Assembly: GCF_034359305.1 (NCBI RefSeq)
Contig: NZ_CP110343.1
Span: 145,823 to 209,822 of the forward strand
DNA: 64,000 nt
Source of the DNA: Candidatus Fokinia cryptica
GTDB lineage: Bacteria > Pseudomonadota > Alphaproteobacteria > Rickettsiales > Midichloriaceae
Reading direction: 5' to 3'
In this document: positions 7,931-16,724 of the stretch, piece by piece
How positions within the stretch are numbered: position 1 is the first letter of the stretch
Layout of the letters: each line of letters begins with the position of its first letter
Translations under genes and position numbers: made by a program
Notes under the pieces: model-generated
The model's database searches: none
What the model saw: only the letters and a program-made list of their open reading frames with translations
Told to the model about the DNA's origin: nothing

Positions 7931-8929
7931 TTAAAATACATCTTCCCACGATTCACTGGTAGCAGCTCTTCCATATTGTGCAGTTGGTCTTTGTTCAAAA
8001 AAATTTGTAAATTGTGGTGCAACTACGATTTCATCCATCCACATTAAGGGATTGACGGTAACTTCTGGAAATGGAGGCTCTATACGTAATTGTTTTGTTC
8101 TAGTATTAGCAATAAACCTTATATACTGTCTCATATCACTAGCTGATAAACCTTGTACTTCCTTTACTATTCCAAATGCTAAATCTATAAATGCATCCTC
8201 ATTTTTTACCACGTTAATACATGCTTCGGTGATTTCTGTGTGCAATTTTTTAGTCCATGCTTCCGGATATTCCTCAATAAATTGGTGAAATAGCATTATC
8301 ATTGCTTCTGTATGCAGTAATTCATCTCTTATTGACCAAGCAACAATCTGTCCGAGTCCTTTCATTTTACCGAATCTCTGGAAATTTATTAACATTGCAA
8401 ATGAAGCAAAGAGCTGTAAGCCTTCTGTGAAAGCTCCATACACAGCTAAAGTTTTAGCTACCTCATGTGGAGAGTTCATATTAAACTTAAATAAGAATTC
8501 GTGCTTTGTTAGCATTTCTTCAAACTTCAAGAAGGCCTTGTATTCAACTTGCGGTAATCCTAGAGATTCGAGCAAATGTGAATAAGCATCCATATGTATA
8601 GTTTCAGTATTTGCAATACATAACAACATCATTACTACTTCTGTAGGTTTGAAAAATTTTAGATATTTCAAATAACATATCGTTGCTACGTCACTATCTG
8701 CTTGTGTAAAAAATCGTAATACCTGTGTAATAAGATGACGTTCTGCTTCGTTTAATACGTTCCAGTCAGATATATCGTCTCCCATAGTTACTTCTGCTGC
8801 TAGCCAGTGCATTTGTTGCTGTTGTAGCCATATTTCGTATGCCCATGGATATCTAAACGGTTTATATCCTACTTCTGCAGTTAGCAATGTATTAGGCTTT
8901 GCAAAGGACGTATTCTCAGTTTGATTCAT
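7931..8929 (-). CDS. nrdB: Ribonucleoside-diphosphate reductase beta subunit (class Ia)
   Basis: NrdB holds the di-iron tyrosyl radical that drives deoxyribonucleotide synthesis with NrdA. The 332-residue protein shows the carboxylate/His ligand set: an Asp near 78, 'ETIHMDAY' with E109, H112 and the radical tyrosine Y116, E169 in 'AFTEG', and 'RDELLH' with E203 and H206. Y116 is kept, so this is not the Tyr-lacking Mn/Fe type of Chlamydia. The C-terminal tail ('ESWEDVF') is the usual NrdA-docking peptide. nrdA is not in the window. The gene is divergent from rpsF; I saw no clear NrdR box. Confidence 0.95.
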   Translation of the reverse strand: MNQTENTSFAKPNTLLTAEVGYKPFRYPWAYEIWLQQQQMHWLAAEVTMGDDISDWNVLNEAERHLITQVLRFFTQADSDVATICYLKYLKFFKPTEVVMMLLCIANTETIHMDAYSHLLESLGLPQVEYKAFLKFEEMLTKHEFLFKFNMNSPHEVAKTLAVYGAFTEGLQLFASFAMLINFQRFGKMKGLGQIVAWSIRDELLHTEAMIMLFHQFIEEYPEAWTKKLHTEITEACINVVKNEDAFIDLAFGIVKEVQGLSASDMRQYIRFIANTRTKQLRIEPPFPEVTVNPLMWMDEIVVAPQFTNFFEQRPTAQYGRAATSESWEDVF

Positions 8930-9024
8930 ATTGGATACTCAAATAATTGGATTTTAAGGATTAGCAAATCAAATAAACTTATGCTAGTGCTTTTACAGGA
9001 TACGTAAAGCAAATGTGGAGTGTA

Positions 9025-9052
9025 TTGATTTACATGTTTTGTTCTATATAAT
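9025..9052 (+). promoter_or_regulatory. Promoter of the rpsF operon
   Basis: TTGATT (9025-9030), a 16-base spacer, then a perfect TATAAT (9047-9052), 37 bases before the rpsF ATG. One of the closest sigma-70 matches in the window. Confidence 0.65.
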
Positions 9053-9088
9053 ACTGATTGTTGAAATTCATCTGTAATTAGCTCTTTA

Positions 9089-9412
9089 ATGAGGTTTTAT
9101 AAGGTTGTCATGGGCTTAAGGCATGATATGAGTAGCCACGATATCGAGAATACTATCTTCTCTGTGAAGAGTATGATGGAGAAAAAAGATTGTAAGATAA
9201 TGCAGCTTGAAAGGTGGGGAATGAGAGATTTAAAGTATAAAGTAAAGAATGGTACGTCTGCTTATTTTGTGATATTTGGTATAGAGTGCGAAGGTTCTCG
9301 TGTTAGAGAACTCACTCACTACTTTAGTGTTCATCATGAAAATGTTGTACGTTCTATGGTGCTGTCGACAAGATACTCTTTCCCTGTAACGGAAGAGCCG
9401 GCTGTCGTTTAA
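9089..9412 (+). CDS. rpsF: 30S ribosomal protein S6
   Basis: S6 binds with S18 to the central domain of 16S rRNA. The 107-residue product has the family's shape: 'MRFYKVVMGLRHDMSSHDIE' start, 'LERWGMRDLKYKVKNGTSAY' (the conserved W-G-R-L-Y-I-like segment) and 'SVHHENVVRSMVL'. It is first in the conserved rpsF-rpsR-rplI operon, with 24 bases to rpsR. Confidence 0.96.
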   Translation: MRFYKVVMGLRHDMSSHDIENTIFSVKSMMEKKDCKIMQLERWGMRDLKYKVKNGTSAYFVIFGIECEGSRVRELTHYFSVHHENVVRSMVLSTRYSFPVTEEPAVV

Positions 9413-9436
9413 TTTAACATATATTATCACTTCGTC

Positions 9437-9784
9437 ATGAGTAATACAGATTCCCGATCTACTACCAACACGTCTAGTTCTCAGCAAACCCCTTCTAGTG
9501 ATGTGGAGTCGCCAAAGAAAAGTGAGACGCCTCATGTATCCGTTTTGCCTCTTCTACAAAGCTCTATCCTATTTAATAAAACAGCTGAAGCACAAAAAAC
9601 CCAACAAGGAAGGGCGAAGCAAGTCAAAGTGCTAAATGTAGTGCCGTTTGATGTTCAAACTTTTAAAGACTATCTTTCAGGATGTGGTCGTATTTTACCG
9701 AGAAAGACTACTGGCCTTTCAAGAAAAATGCAGGCAGAATTGAAAAGATGCGTAAAAGTTGCACGGCAGTTAGGATTACAATAG
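9437..9784 (+). CDS. rpsR: 30S ribosomal protein S18 with a long N-terminal extension
   Basis: The conserved S18 core lies in the C-terminal part of the 115-residue product: 'VPFDVQTFKDYLSGCGRILP' and 'RKTTGLSRKMQAELKRCVK' correspond to the rRNA- and S6-binding helices. The first 35 or so residues are low-complexity and rich in Ser, Thr, Pro and Gln. The protein is therefore some 30-40 residues longer than the usual S18, and the basic N-terminal motif of other S18 proteins is replaced. Position between rpsF and rplI supports the call. Confidence 0.93.
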   Translation: MSNTDSRSTTNTSSSQQTPSSDVESPKKSETPHVSVLPLLQSSILFNKTAEAQKTQQGRAKQVKVLNVVPFDVQTFKDYLSGCGRILPRKTTGLSRKMQAELKRCVKVARQLGLQ

Positions 9785-9812
9785 TTATTTTTTCGTTTTA
9801 TATTTTTTGTAG

Positions 9813-10277
9813 ATGAGTACCATTAATGTGATTTTCACTCATGCTGTACATGGTAATAAAGTAGGTACCATGGTTAAGGTGAAAGGAGGATATGCTAGAA
9901 ATTTTCTCATTCCTATGAATTATGCCGTGTATGCTACTCCTAAAGCGGTTCAGCAGTTCGAAGAGCAAAGAGCTGCATTAGAACTCAAAGCTCAAGAGCA
10001 GAGAAAAATTGCTTTAGAAAGAGCTGAAGTAATGAAAGTTGCATCTGTAATATTATCTTGCAAAGCTGGTAATGATGGAAAATTATATGGTTCTGTGAGT
10101 AAGACTGATATTAGTGAAGCGATATCTAGTTCATTAGGATTTGACGTCGAACCAGTGCAGATCATTATGCATCAAAAATTGAATATGATTGGTACTTATA
10201 GCATAGCGATCTCATTGTATGAAGATGTTGAAGTAAATTTAACCGTGAATGTGCAGTCTATAGCAGAAGAAAAATAG
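9813..10277 (+). CDS. rplI: 50S ribosomal protein L9
   Basis: L9 is a two-domain large-subunit protein at the base of the L1 stalk. The 154-residue product starts with the N-domain ('VIFTHAVHGNKVGTMVKVKG' then 'GYARNFLIPMNYAVYAT') and continues through a charged connecting helix (residues about 50-75) to the C-domain ('CKAGNDGKLYGSVSKTDI'). It is last in the rpsF-rpsR-rplI operon, 28 bases after rpsR. Confidence 0.97.
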   Translation: MSTINVIFTHAVHGNKVGTMVKVKGGYARNFLIPMNYAVYATPKAVQQFEEQRAALELKAQEQRKIALERAEVMKVASVILSCKAGNDGKLYGSVSKTDISEAISSSLGFDVEPVQIIMHQKLNMIGTYSIAISLYEDVEVNLTVNVQSIAEEK

Positions 10278-10307
10278 AAAGTAAGGTAGCGAGAAAAGAG
10301 AAGCTTC

Positions 10308-10451
10308 ATGATAAGGTTTTCACGGATATTGTATCTTTTTGCATTATCCTCTTAGTTAGTTTTTTTAGTAGTTTTGCTAATCTGTGCTTTTAGAGAGCAT
10401 CTCCATTTTTGGCTGAATTGTTTTTGGGAGCAATTTCTTGTTTTAAGTTAA
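10308..10451 (+). pseudogene. Possible small membrane protein broken by one stop codon
   Basis: After rplI an ATG frame reads MIRFSRILYLFALSS, hits a TAG (10353-10355) and continues open for 31 more codons (LVFLVVLLICAFREHLHFW...) to a TAA. Read through, it would be a 46-residue protein with one long membrane helix and an aromatic tail. A single nonsense mutation would explain it. No family recognised; chance is possible in such AT-rich DNA. Confidence 0.22.
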
Positions 10452-10490
10452 CTAAATCTTGGCTAACGTTTCTCATAACTTAAGTCATTC

Positions 10491-12047
10491 TTAATCACTT
10501 ACTATTTCATTTTTTCGATTTATCATTTCAGTGGTAACTTCATCAACCTGATGTTCTTCATTTTTATCTAATCCTCCAAGATTATGCGAAAATATCCACG
10601 TGCAATGTTCACTGTTATTTTCATTTCTGAAAAGATACTTAGATGAAAATATGTAATTTTTTCCGTTCAAAGAGACTTCTACTTCATTAATTAATGGACT
10701 GATAATAGCTTTTCCATAGTATAAAAATGGCACAGCATTGAGAACTCTTTTTGATACTTTCTTTACCTCAGCTACACTTTTAACATTACATTCTAACGGT
10801 AAACTAATTTTTTCATATTTTGGTTCAAATCGCGAAATTGTAAAGGGATTCTTTTTTTCTGATGTAATACATGTGATTAAAAATCTATCATCCCATATGA
10901 GTTTAGAGCTAGCTTCGTATACTGTATCATCAATAAATTGCGATTCTTTTACTATTATCATTACCCTTTCTTTAATACTCATATCTTCTACTACATCTAT
11001 AAGCTCATTTTGAGAAGCTTGTGCTATTATACATTTGTTTAATGTGCATGGTTTCATAGTTGTTATATTATCGCATAGTAATAATAGTGATGATAATCTT
11101 GGTGGATACTTAAAACGTACGATGTTGCGGAGCATTTTTTTCATTATTCTAAGTTTCATTTCTAATTCTAATTCCGCAAATAGTCTAAGATTAAAAAATC
11201 CTGCTCCGTAATGCGATACACAGTAGTTTTTCATCAGCCAATCACTTGTACACTTTTCTACAAATGTCATAGTTCTTTGTATGTTATTAGTAAGAAGGGT
11301 AAATCTTTTATAAAAAAGATCGTATGTGTGATTTGTTTTTATATTTTCTTTGACATTATTTAAAAGTTCCCGTACAGAAGCTCTCAGAAATCTTTTATCT
11401 TTATTCATCTCATCCATAACGTAACTATTCACACCTCTTCTTGCTAAATATCTTTCAATTTCAGTTCTAGACCAATCTAAAAGCGGTCTAACAAGTAATA
11501 GTTGTCGATTTTTATTCTTGTAAAAGGCTTGCAATTCCATGACTTGAGAGATACCGCATATACCTTCTGCTCCAGAACCACGCATTATATTCATCAAAAC
11601 AGTTTCGATATTATCATCTGCATGGTGAGCAGTCATGATAATCTTTGCACCATGTTCGTATGCCGCTTGAAAAAGTAATTCATACCTTTTATCCCTTGCA
11701 ATAGAATAAATATTACTTTTTGGTTTATCTCCATTCCACTTTTGTACGACCATTCTTCTTCCAGTAAAAGAAGATAAGATATCCGCTGCTTGAGCTTCTT
11801 CTATATCAGCTATTTTTTTTAGACCGTGATTAACAAATACTGGATATACTTCCATATTTAACAAATTTGCTACCTCGAGAAGTAATAGTACTAAGCATAA
11901 ACTATCAGCTCCTCCGGAATATCCGACGACTATTATTTCATTTTCAAGTAAGTGAAATAAAGATATATGATTTTTGGAATTTATACCTATTCTTTTTAAT
12001 GAGGATATAAATTTTTTCACAAAAGCACATTTATTTTCCTCTTTCAT
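10491..12047 (-). CDS. tilS: tRNA(Ile)-lysidine synthetase
   Basis: TilS converts C34 of tRNA-Ile(CAU) to lysidine so that AUA is read as Ile. The N-terminal PP-loop ATPase motif 'SGGADS' is at residues 44-49. 'FVNHGLK', 'TAHHADDNIETVLMNIMRGSG' and 'LVRPLLDWSRTEIERYLARRG' follow, all characteristic of the family. The 518-residue length is longer than many TilS proteins, and the C-terminal half has little I can match. It follows comEC by 6 bases on the same strand. The frequent neighbour ftsH is absent. Confidence 0.94.
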   Translation of the reverse strand: MKEENKCAFVKKFISSLKRIGINSKNHISLFHLLENEIIVVGYSGGADSLCLVLLLLEVANLLNMEVYPVFVNHGLKKIADIEEAQAADILSSFTGRRMVVQKWNGDKPKSNIYSIARDKRYELLFQAAYEHGAKIIMTAHHADDNIETVLMNIMRGSGAEGICGISQVMELQAFYKNKNRQLLLVRPLLDWSRTEIERYLARRGVNSYVMDEMNKDKRFLRASVRELLNNVKENIKTNHTYDLFYKRFTLLTNNIQRTMTFVEKCTSDWLMKNYCVSHYGAGFFNLRLFAELELEMKLRIMKKMLRNIVRFKYPPRLSSLLLLCDNITTMKPCTLNKCIIAQASQNELIDVVEDMSIKERVMIIVKESQFIDDTVYEASSKLIWDDRFLITCITSEKKNPFTISRFEPKYEKISLPLECNVKSVAEVKKVSKRVLNAVPFLYYGKAIISPLINEVEVSLNGKNYIFSSKYLFRNENNSEHCTWIFSHNLGGLDKNEEHQVDEVTTEMINRKNEIVSD

Positions 12048-12053
12048 AACAAT

Positions 12054-13718
12054 TTACAATAAAAGTAGTAGTGCAGATGATAAGATGAAAAAGCCAATCA
12101 ACTTCATCGTATCAGTTTTGGTATACATTATAATAACATTTCCTAGAGATAGTGCGACTACTATCTCTTTTGAGATATTTTTTACAGAAATTGCTGCATA
12201 TTTTAGTTCTGCAAAATATTTAGCGAAATATATCATTAATTTCACTGGTATGGCTAAGAGCTGCAATGCGTATTTACTATAATCAATGAAACTTGTGGCA
12301 AGATATATCATCGATAGTGGCATTACAATTGTATCTACTAATGGAATGATGACAAGATTTGCAAATATGGAATAAATTGAGAGTGTATGAAAATGAAATG
12401 CTATTACAGGTATAGTACATATTGTCACAATGATGGAGCATGTTACAAGATTTTGAAAATAGATGCATAATTTTATAAATACGTTTCTCAATTTTGTATT
12501 TTCATAATTTATACTGTCAAAACCAAATTGTAAGTTCTGAATACAATATATCATTCCTATACAAGCTAAGAATGACAGTTGCATGCCAGCGTTTAGTATT
12601 GATTCAGGTTGAAAAAGTAGTATCAATGATGCTGTAGTAGCAAGTACGCGTTTTATGTCGTAACGCTTATCTACTACGATACCTAGTCCGCATAGTAAAA
12701 ACATTGATACTGCTCTCACTCCAGAAATAGGAGAATTTACTACAAGAAGGTAAAGTACGATTAGTGCGCACACTACACAGTAAGAGATTTTAGAGCTCAA
12801 TATATTATCTATAGAAATACTGGTGCGTAATAAAAAAAACTTAATGACATATAACATCATTATTGACATTACTGTAATGTGCATACCTGAAATTGCTATA
12901 ACATGAGAAGTCCCAGAAATTCTAAAATATTCGTAAATATGTTTCGGTATTTTATATATCTCTCCTAGCAATAATCCGTTTACTACTCCACTTATATCAT
13001 GTTCTAATTCTATATCGATATGCGATGCTATTTTATGCCTTATGATTTCTGGAAGGTGCAATATAGAATGTTCAGACTCTTTTAAAATATGAAAATTAGT
13101 AAGAGAAAATCCTACAGCACCTATTCTTTGAAAATATGCAAATTGTGCGAAGTCAAATGGATACTGTTGTTCTATAGTTTGAGGAGGAGATAGCTGAGCG
13201 TCAAAAGAAACTCGTGCTCCTAGTATATTATTATAGTCTTTTAATACAGTACTGTGTTTCTTGCTAACTCTTACTCTAATTGTATGAGGTGTATCAGATG
13301 CATGTATTTTACTGATGTTTAAGTCTGTTAAAAGTACTTTGTAGTGATTATTTGTTTTATATATCGAATCTACTATACCTTCAACATGTGCGTTTATTTT
13401 GCTACTTAACTTTGGTGCTTGTACCTTGGTGATCCTCATGTCCATTACTGTGATACCGATGCAAAAAAAGAAAGATGCGTAACAAATGATGTTAAAAAAA
13501 TCTGTCTTATTGGTTACTTTAGTATGAAATTGTTTCCAGCAGCACAGTGTTATAAGTAAAAATATAGATAGTATTCTTACAAATACGCCTTCGATGTTGT
13601 ATGCGATTCTTGCTATAATTCCTAATGATAGAATAATTGGGAACCATAGTATTGCGTCTTTTCCTTCCTCCAATAGATCTACGATAACTTTTTCTTTACA
13701 TTTTTGTAAGATAACCAT
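12054..13718 (-). CDS. comEC: ComEC/Rec2-family competence channel, without the metallo-lactamase domain
   Basis: ComEC forms the inner-membrane channel for incoming single-stranded DNA. The protein has N-terminal membrane helices, a DUF4131-like soluble region and a multi-helix Competence domain with the family's 'AISGMHITVMS' (near residue 275) and 'NSPISGVRAVSMFLLCGLG'. Typical ComEC proteins are 650-800 residues and end in a metallo-beta-lactamase domain; this one stops at about 554 residues after the last helices. An ATG 48 bases further upstream is also possible. The start overlaps the end of lolD (by 23 or 71 bases), which suggests coupled translation. Confidence 0.88.
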   Translation of the reverse strand: MVILQKCKEKVIVDLLEEGKDAILWFPIILSLGIIARIAYNIEGVFVRILSIFLLITLCCWKQFHTKVTNKTDFFNIICYASFFFCIGITVMDMRITKVQAPKLSSKINAHVEGIVDSIYKTNNHYKVLLTDLNISKIHASDTPHTIRVRVSKKHSTVLKDYNNILGARVSFDAQLSPPQTIEQQYPFDFAQFAYFQRIGAVGFSLTNFHILKESEHSILHLPEIIRHKIASHIDIELEHDISGVVNGLLLGEIYKIPKHIYEYFRISGTSHVIAISGMHITVMSIMMLYVIKFFLLRTSISIDNILSSKISYCVVCALIVLYLLVVNSPISGVRAVSMFLLCGLGIVVDKRYDIKRVLATTASLILLFQPESILNAGMQLSFLACIGMIYCIQNLQFGFDSINYENTKLRNVFIKLCIYFQNLVTCSIIVTICTIPVIAFHFHTLSIYSIFANLVIIPLVDTIVMPLSMIYLATSFIDYSKYALQLLAIPVKLMIYFAKYFAELKYAAISVKNISKEIVVALSLGNVIIMYTKTDTMKLIGFFILSSALLLLL

Positions 13719-14364
13719 CAGAAAGCATAAATACTTGATCACAGTTTTTTGCAATATTATCGTCATGAGTAGCTATAATGACAGTTGTATCGTTTTCTCT
13801 AGCGACTTCAAGTAGCACTTCGAATACACAATCTGCATTTCTTCTATCGAGGCTACCAGTAGGTTCATCAGCAATTACTATTTTAGGAGAATTTATGATT
13901 CCTCTTGCAACTGCAACTCTTTGCTTTTCACCTCCAGACAGCTGATCTACTACCATATTCGCTTTCTGTTCTAGATTAAATTTTTTAAGTGTGGAAAAAG
14001 CAATTTCTTTATCAGCATTTTTATTCTTTATTCTCATAGGTATTAAAAGATTTTCCAAAACTGTGAAACCGCTTAGTAGATAATGAAACTGATATACAAA
14101 GCCTATCATTTCCTTCCTCATTACAGTAGCAATTTTATCACTTTTAAAGCTACATTCGATACCATTCAATATTAATTTCCCGTTTGTTGGTATATCCAGT
14201 AATCCGATAATCTGAAGTAGAGTAGATTTACCTGAACCAGAAGGTCCTACTATTGCCGTCACATTCCCGTGAGGAACAGAGAACGATATATTTCTCAATA
14301 TTGATCTTTGTTCTTCTTTTATTCCAGCTGATACACTCTTTTGGATGTTTTCTAGTAGAATCAC
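13696..14364 (-). CDS. lolD: Lipoprotein-releasing ABC transporter ATPase LolD
   Basis: LolD powers release of lipoproteins from the inner membrane by LolCE. The 222-residue ATPase has Walker A 'GPSGSGKST' (40-48), a Q-loop 'VYQFHYLLSGFTVLENLLIP' that is diagnostic for the LolD/MacB group, signature 'LSGGEKQR' (142-149), Walker B 'IVIADEPTGSLD' and the H-switch 'ATHD'. The start is a GTG four bases after the atpF stop. lolC/E is not in the window. FtsE or MacB-type ATPases are less likely because of the Q-loop sequence. Confidence 0.9.
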   Translation of the reverse strand: MILLENIQKSVSAGIKEEQRSILRNISFSVPHGNVTAIVGPSGSGKSTLLQIIGLLDIPTNGKLILNGIECSFKSDKIATVMRKEMIGFVYQFHYLLSGFTVLENLLIPMRIKNKNADKEIAFSTLKKFNLEQKANMVVDQLSGGEKQRVAVARGIINSPKIVIADEPTGSLDRRNADCVFEVLLEVARENDTTVIIATHDDNIAKNCDQVFMLSDGYLTKM

Positions 14365-14368
14365 GGCT

Positions 14369-14872
14369 TTATTTTAAGTCTCTTATCTTATTGCTTTCTT
14401 GAATAATAATTTCTTCATGTTCCTTATCACTCATATTAGACATCTTTCTGCGTAATCCAACCTCTAAGTTTTCCAATATGTCATTCATTATAGATTGAGT
14501 ATGAAGCATTTTAGCATTTTTTTTAGCTCTTTTTACGGTCTTATCGTGCTCAATTTTCATATATTTTACTCTCTTATTAGCTTCTTCAATCACTTTATCA
14601 TGATCTACATAAGCTTCATTAATCTCTTTCTCTATATATGTAGTCATCGTCTCATGATATCGAATCATATCATCTTTTCTTTTATATTGCTGTCCGAGTT
14701 CTTCCAAAGATGCTTTTATCTCTCTAAATATTTCTATTAATCTTTTGCGTAATGCTCTATATAAGGGTTTACGAGCAAACTTAACTATTATTAGTATACA
14801 CACTATAAATCCGGTATTAGCTATAAAACTGTGCGAATTAGTATAGTCTAGAATTTTGAGAACAGCATCCAT
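14369..14872 (-). CDS. atpF: F0F1 ATP synthase subunit b
   Basis: Subunit b is the peripheral stalk that ties F1 to the F0 membrane sector. The 167-residue protein has a single N-terminal membrane helix (about 17-36, 'NTGFIVCILIIVKFARKPLY') and then a long charged coiled coil, as in the b family. The Lys/Glu-rich helix with 'KASLEELGQQYKRKDD' and the length fit b rather than a generic coiled-coil protein. It leads the atpF-lolD-comEC-tilS run. A second b-type subunit is encoded alone near 44.4 kb. Confidence 0.75.
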   Translation of the reverse strand: MDAVLKILDYTNSHSFIANTGFIVCILIIVKFARKPLYRALRKRLIEIFREIKASLEELGQQYKRKDDMIRYHETMTTYIEKEINEAYVDHDKVIEEANKRVKYMKIEHDKTVKRAKKNAKMLHTQSIMNDILENLEVGLRRKMSNMSDKEHEEIIIQESNKIRDLK

Positions 14873-14898
14873 AAAGTTTTTATAGTGTAATCTGTATG

Positions 14899-14904
14899 AT
14901 TATA
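14899..14904 (-). promoter_or_regulatory. -10 element ahead of the atpF-lolD-comEC-tilS run
   Basis: A perfect TATAAT on the minus strand, 26 bases before the atpF ATG. The -35 is weak (TTGTAT with a 19-base spacer), so this is tentative. Confidence 0.35.
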
Positions 14905-15040
14905 TTGCAAAGCGATGTATAAAATACAAGAAATTTTCGTGATTTTTTTATGCACTTGTAGAGATATTTTTATATCATGCGTAGAAAAAATAAGAACAAT
15001 GTGATACCTATACGAGAGTAATTGATTTATAATAATTAAC

Positions 15041-15319
15041 ATGGATATAAAGAATCTTTGCAAGCTTTGTGCGATTCATATGGATGAACGAGAAATCTTG
15101 TTAGTTGCAGAAAAGCTAAAAACTGTGGTAGAAGCTCTTGATAAAATTGCCGAGGTGGATACTACTGGAGTGGTGCCGATGTATAACGTGTGTACTGAAT
15201 TAAAGAAAAAATTGCATTATGCATCACATTGTAAAAATGATGTAACGGATATTTCTCAATATTCTGGTAATAAACATAAAGGGTATTTTGGTATTTCAAG
15301 TAGAGTTATGCCTTCTTGA
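15041..15319 (+). CDS. gatC: Asp-tRNA(Asn)/Glu-tRNA(Gln) amidotransferase subunit C
   Basis: GatC stabilises the GatAB amidotransferase that makes Gln-tRNA and Asn-tRNA by transamidation. The 92-residue protein has the family layout: 'LCKLCAIHMDEREILLVAEKL' at the start, 'LDKIAEVDTTGVVPMYNV' in the middle (the conserved D-T-x-G-V-x-P core) and a short C-terminal tail. It overlaps folC by one base (TGATG), implying coupled translation. gatA and gatB are not here. Confidence 0.9.
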   Translation: MDIKNLCKLCAIHMDEREILLVAEKLKTVVEALDKIAEVDTTGVVPMYNVCTELKKKLHYASHCKNDVTDISQYSGNKHKGYFGISSRVMPS

Positions 15320-16683
15320 TGAGCATAATAATGCCACCATGGCCTAGGTTGCTGAGTAATAACGTACAACCTGGTCTTGATAGAATAAGAGAGATTGTGA
15401 CAGCACTGCGTGTGGATATGAGTGCTTTACCGCCGGTAATTCATGTAACTGGTACGAATGGAAAAGGCTCAACTATAGCATATTTAGGAGAATGCTTTAA
15501 AAATGCAAAATATACTACTCATAGGTATATATCACCTCATTTGATGAGATTTAACGAGCGTATAGTAATACGAGATCAGGAGATATCTGATGAAGAATTG
15601 GAAATTTTGTGCAACTACGGGAATCACATTATAGGAGATGATGGTAGATTCTCATTTTTCGAAGCGACAACAGGATTAGCTTTATATAAATTTTCTCAGG
15701 AAAAAGCTGATGCTCTATTGTTAGAAGTCGGAATGGGTGGAAATTTTGATGCTACCAATATAGTACGGGATAAGATCTTGAACATTATTACTCCTATTTC
15801 TTTGGATCATACGGAATTTCTAGGTAATTCCTTATCTTCAATCGCAACAGAAAAATGTGGTATTATCGGTGAAAATTCGATAACAGTTGTAAGTTGGCAA
15901 CCAAGAGAAGCAGTAAATACTATTACTGAATATTGTGAATCAAAAAATGCTAATCTAGTACTTTTTGGAAGAGATTGGAATTTCGAGGTATTTGATGAAG
16001 AAATTGAGCTGTACTTTCAATTGCCAAGACGATTACGCAATAAAGTACTTTCTAATTCTCTTGTGCTTGCTGGTATAGGAAGTCTTGAAAGAAATGTAGT
16101 ATTTAGAATACCAAAACCAACGTTAGCTGGAATACATCAATTTTTAAATGCTGCAACGGCAGCAATTGCTATGCTTATGCTTGGATTACTATATTACAAA
16201 AATTTTTCTCTCCTTCATATATCTGAAGCTGTAAAACATGCGTTTTGGGCTGGAAGAATGCAGAAAATTACCTCTAATGATTTAGGTTATGATTTACCAA
16301 ATAATGTTACGTTAATTTTTGATGGTGCTCATAATGTTGGAGGTGCTGAAATGCTAATGGCTAGTATAATGCAATTTAAAAGCAGCACGATACCACTTTA
16401 TGTAATCCATGGTCGTACAAAAGGTAGAGATATTGAAGGCTTCTTGCGTTTTTTTCAGATAGAAACGACATTATTATGTGTAACATCGATTCGTAGCGAG
16501 CCTAAGTCTGAAAGTAGTTTAGTGCTTTACGATAAGGCTATAAAAATGGGCTTTAACTGCAAAATAGTTGAAGACGTACATGACGGAATTAGAGAATGCT
16601 TGTCTCATATAAACAATAGGGAGGCACTTATACTAGTCTGCGGTTCATTATATTTGTTTGCAGATATCAAGACACGAGATTAA
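15319..16683 (+). CDS. folC: Folylpolyglutamate / dihydrofolate synthase
   Basis: FolC adds glutamate to folates and, in bifunctional forms, makes dihydrofolate. I start it at the ATG overlapping the gatC stop codon. Mur-ligase family motifs are plain: the ATP-binding 'VTGTNGKGSTIAYLGE' at about 44-56, 'SPHLMRFNERI', 'LLLEVGMGGNFDATN' and 'FDGAHNVGGAEML' in the C-domain. At 454 residues it is the usual length. A shared terminator follows 15 bases after the stop. Confidence 0.95.
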   Translation: MSIIMPPWPRLLSNNVQPGLDRIREIVTALRVDMSALPPVIHVTGTNGKGSTIAYLGECFKNAKYTTHRYISPHLMRFNERIVIRDQEISDEELEILCNYGNHIIGDDGRFSFFEATTGLALYKFSQEKADALLLEVGMGGNFDATNIVRDKILNIITPISLDHTEFLGNSLSSIATEKCGIIGENSITVVSWQPREAVNTITEYCESKNANLVLFGRDWNFEVFDEEIELYFQLPRRLRNKVLSNSLVLAGIGSLERNVVFRIPKPTLAGIHQFLNAATAAIAMLMLGLLYYKNFSLLHISEAVKHAFWAGRMQKITSNDLGYDLPNNVTLIFDGAHNVGGAEMLMASIMQFKSSTIPLYVIHGRTKGRDIEGFLRFFQIETTLLCVTSIRSEPKSESSLVLYDKAIKMGFNCKIVEDVHDGIRECLSHINNREALILVCGSLYLFADIKTRD

Positions 16684-16697
16684 ATGATACTTAAATT

Positions 16698-16724
16698 AAA
16701 AATTGCTGTTGTGGCAATTTTTTT
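16698..16724. terminator. Bidirectional terminator between folC and the porin-like gene
   Basis: AAAAATTGC and GCAATTTTT form a perfect 9-base-pair stem with a 7-base loop and T runs on both strands. It can end folC (plus) and overlaps the last codons of the convergent gene (minus). Confidence 0.75.

Noticed and set aside
8930-9024. NrdR box before nrdB
   Set aside because: No 16-base motif resembling the consensus in the nrdB upstream region.
9230-9535. 101-codon minus-strand frame across rpsF/rpsR
   Set aside because: Arg/Thr-rich composition typical of antisense frames opposite ribosomal-protein genes.
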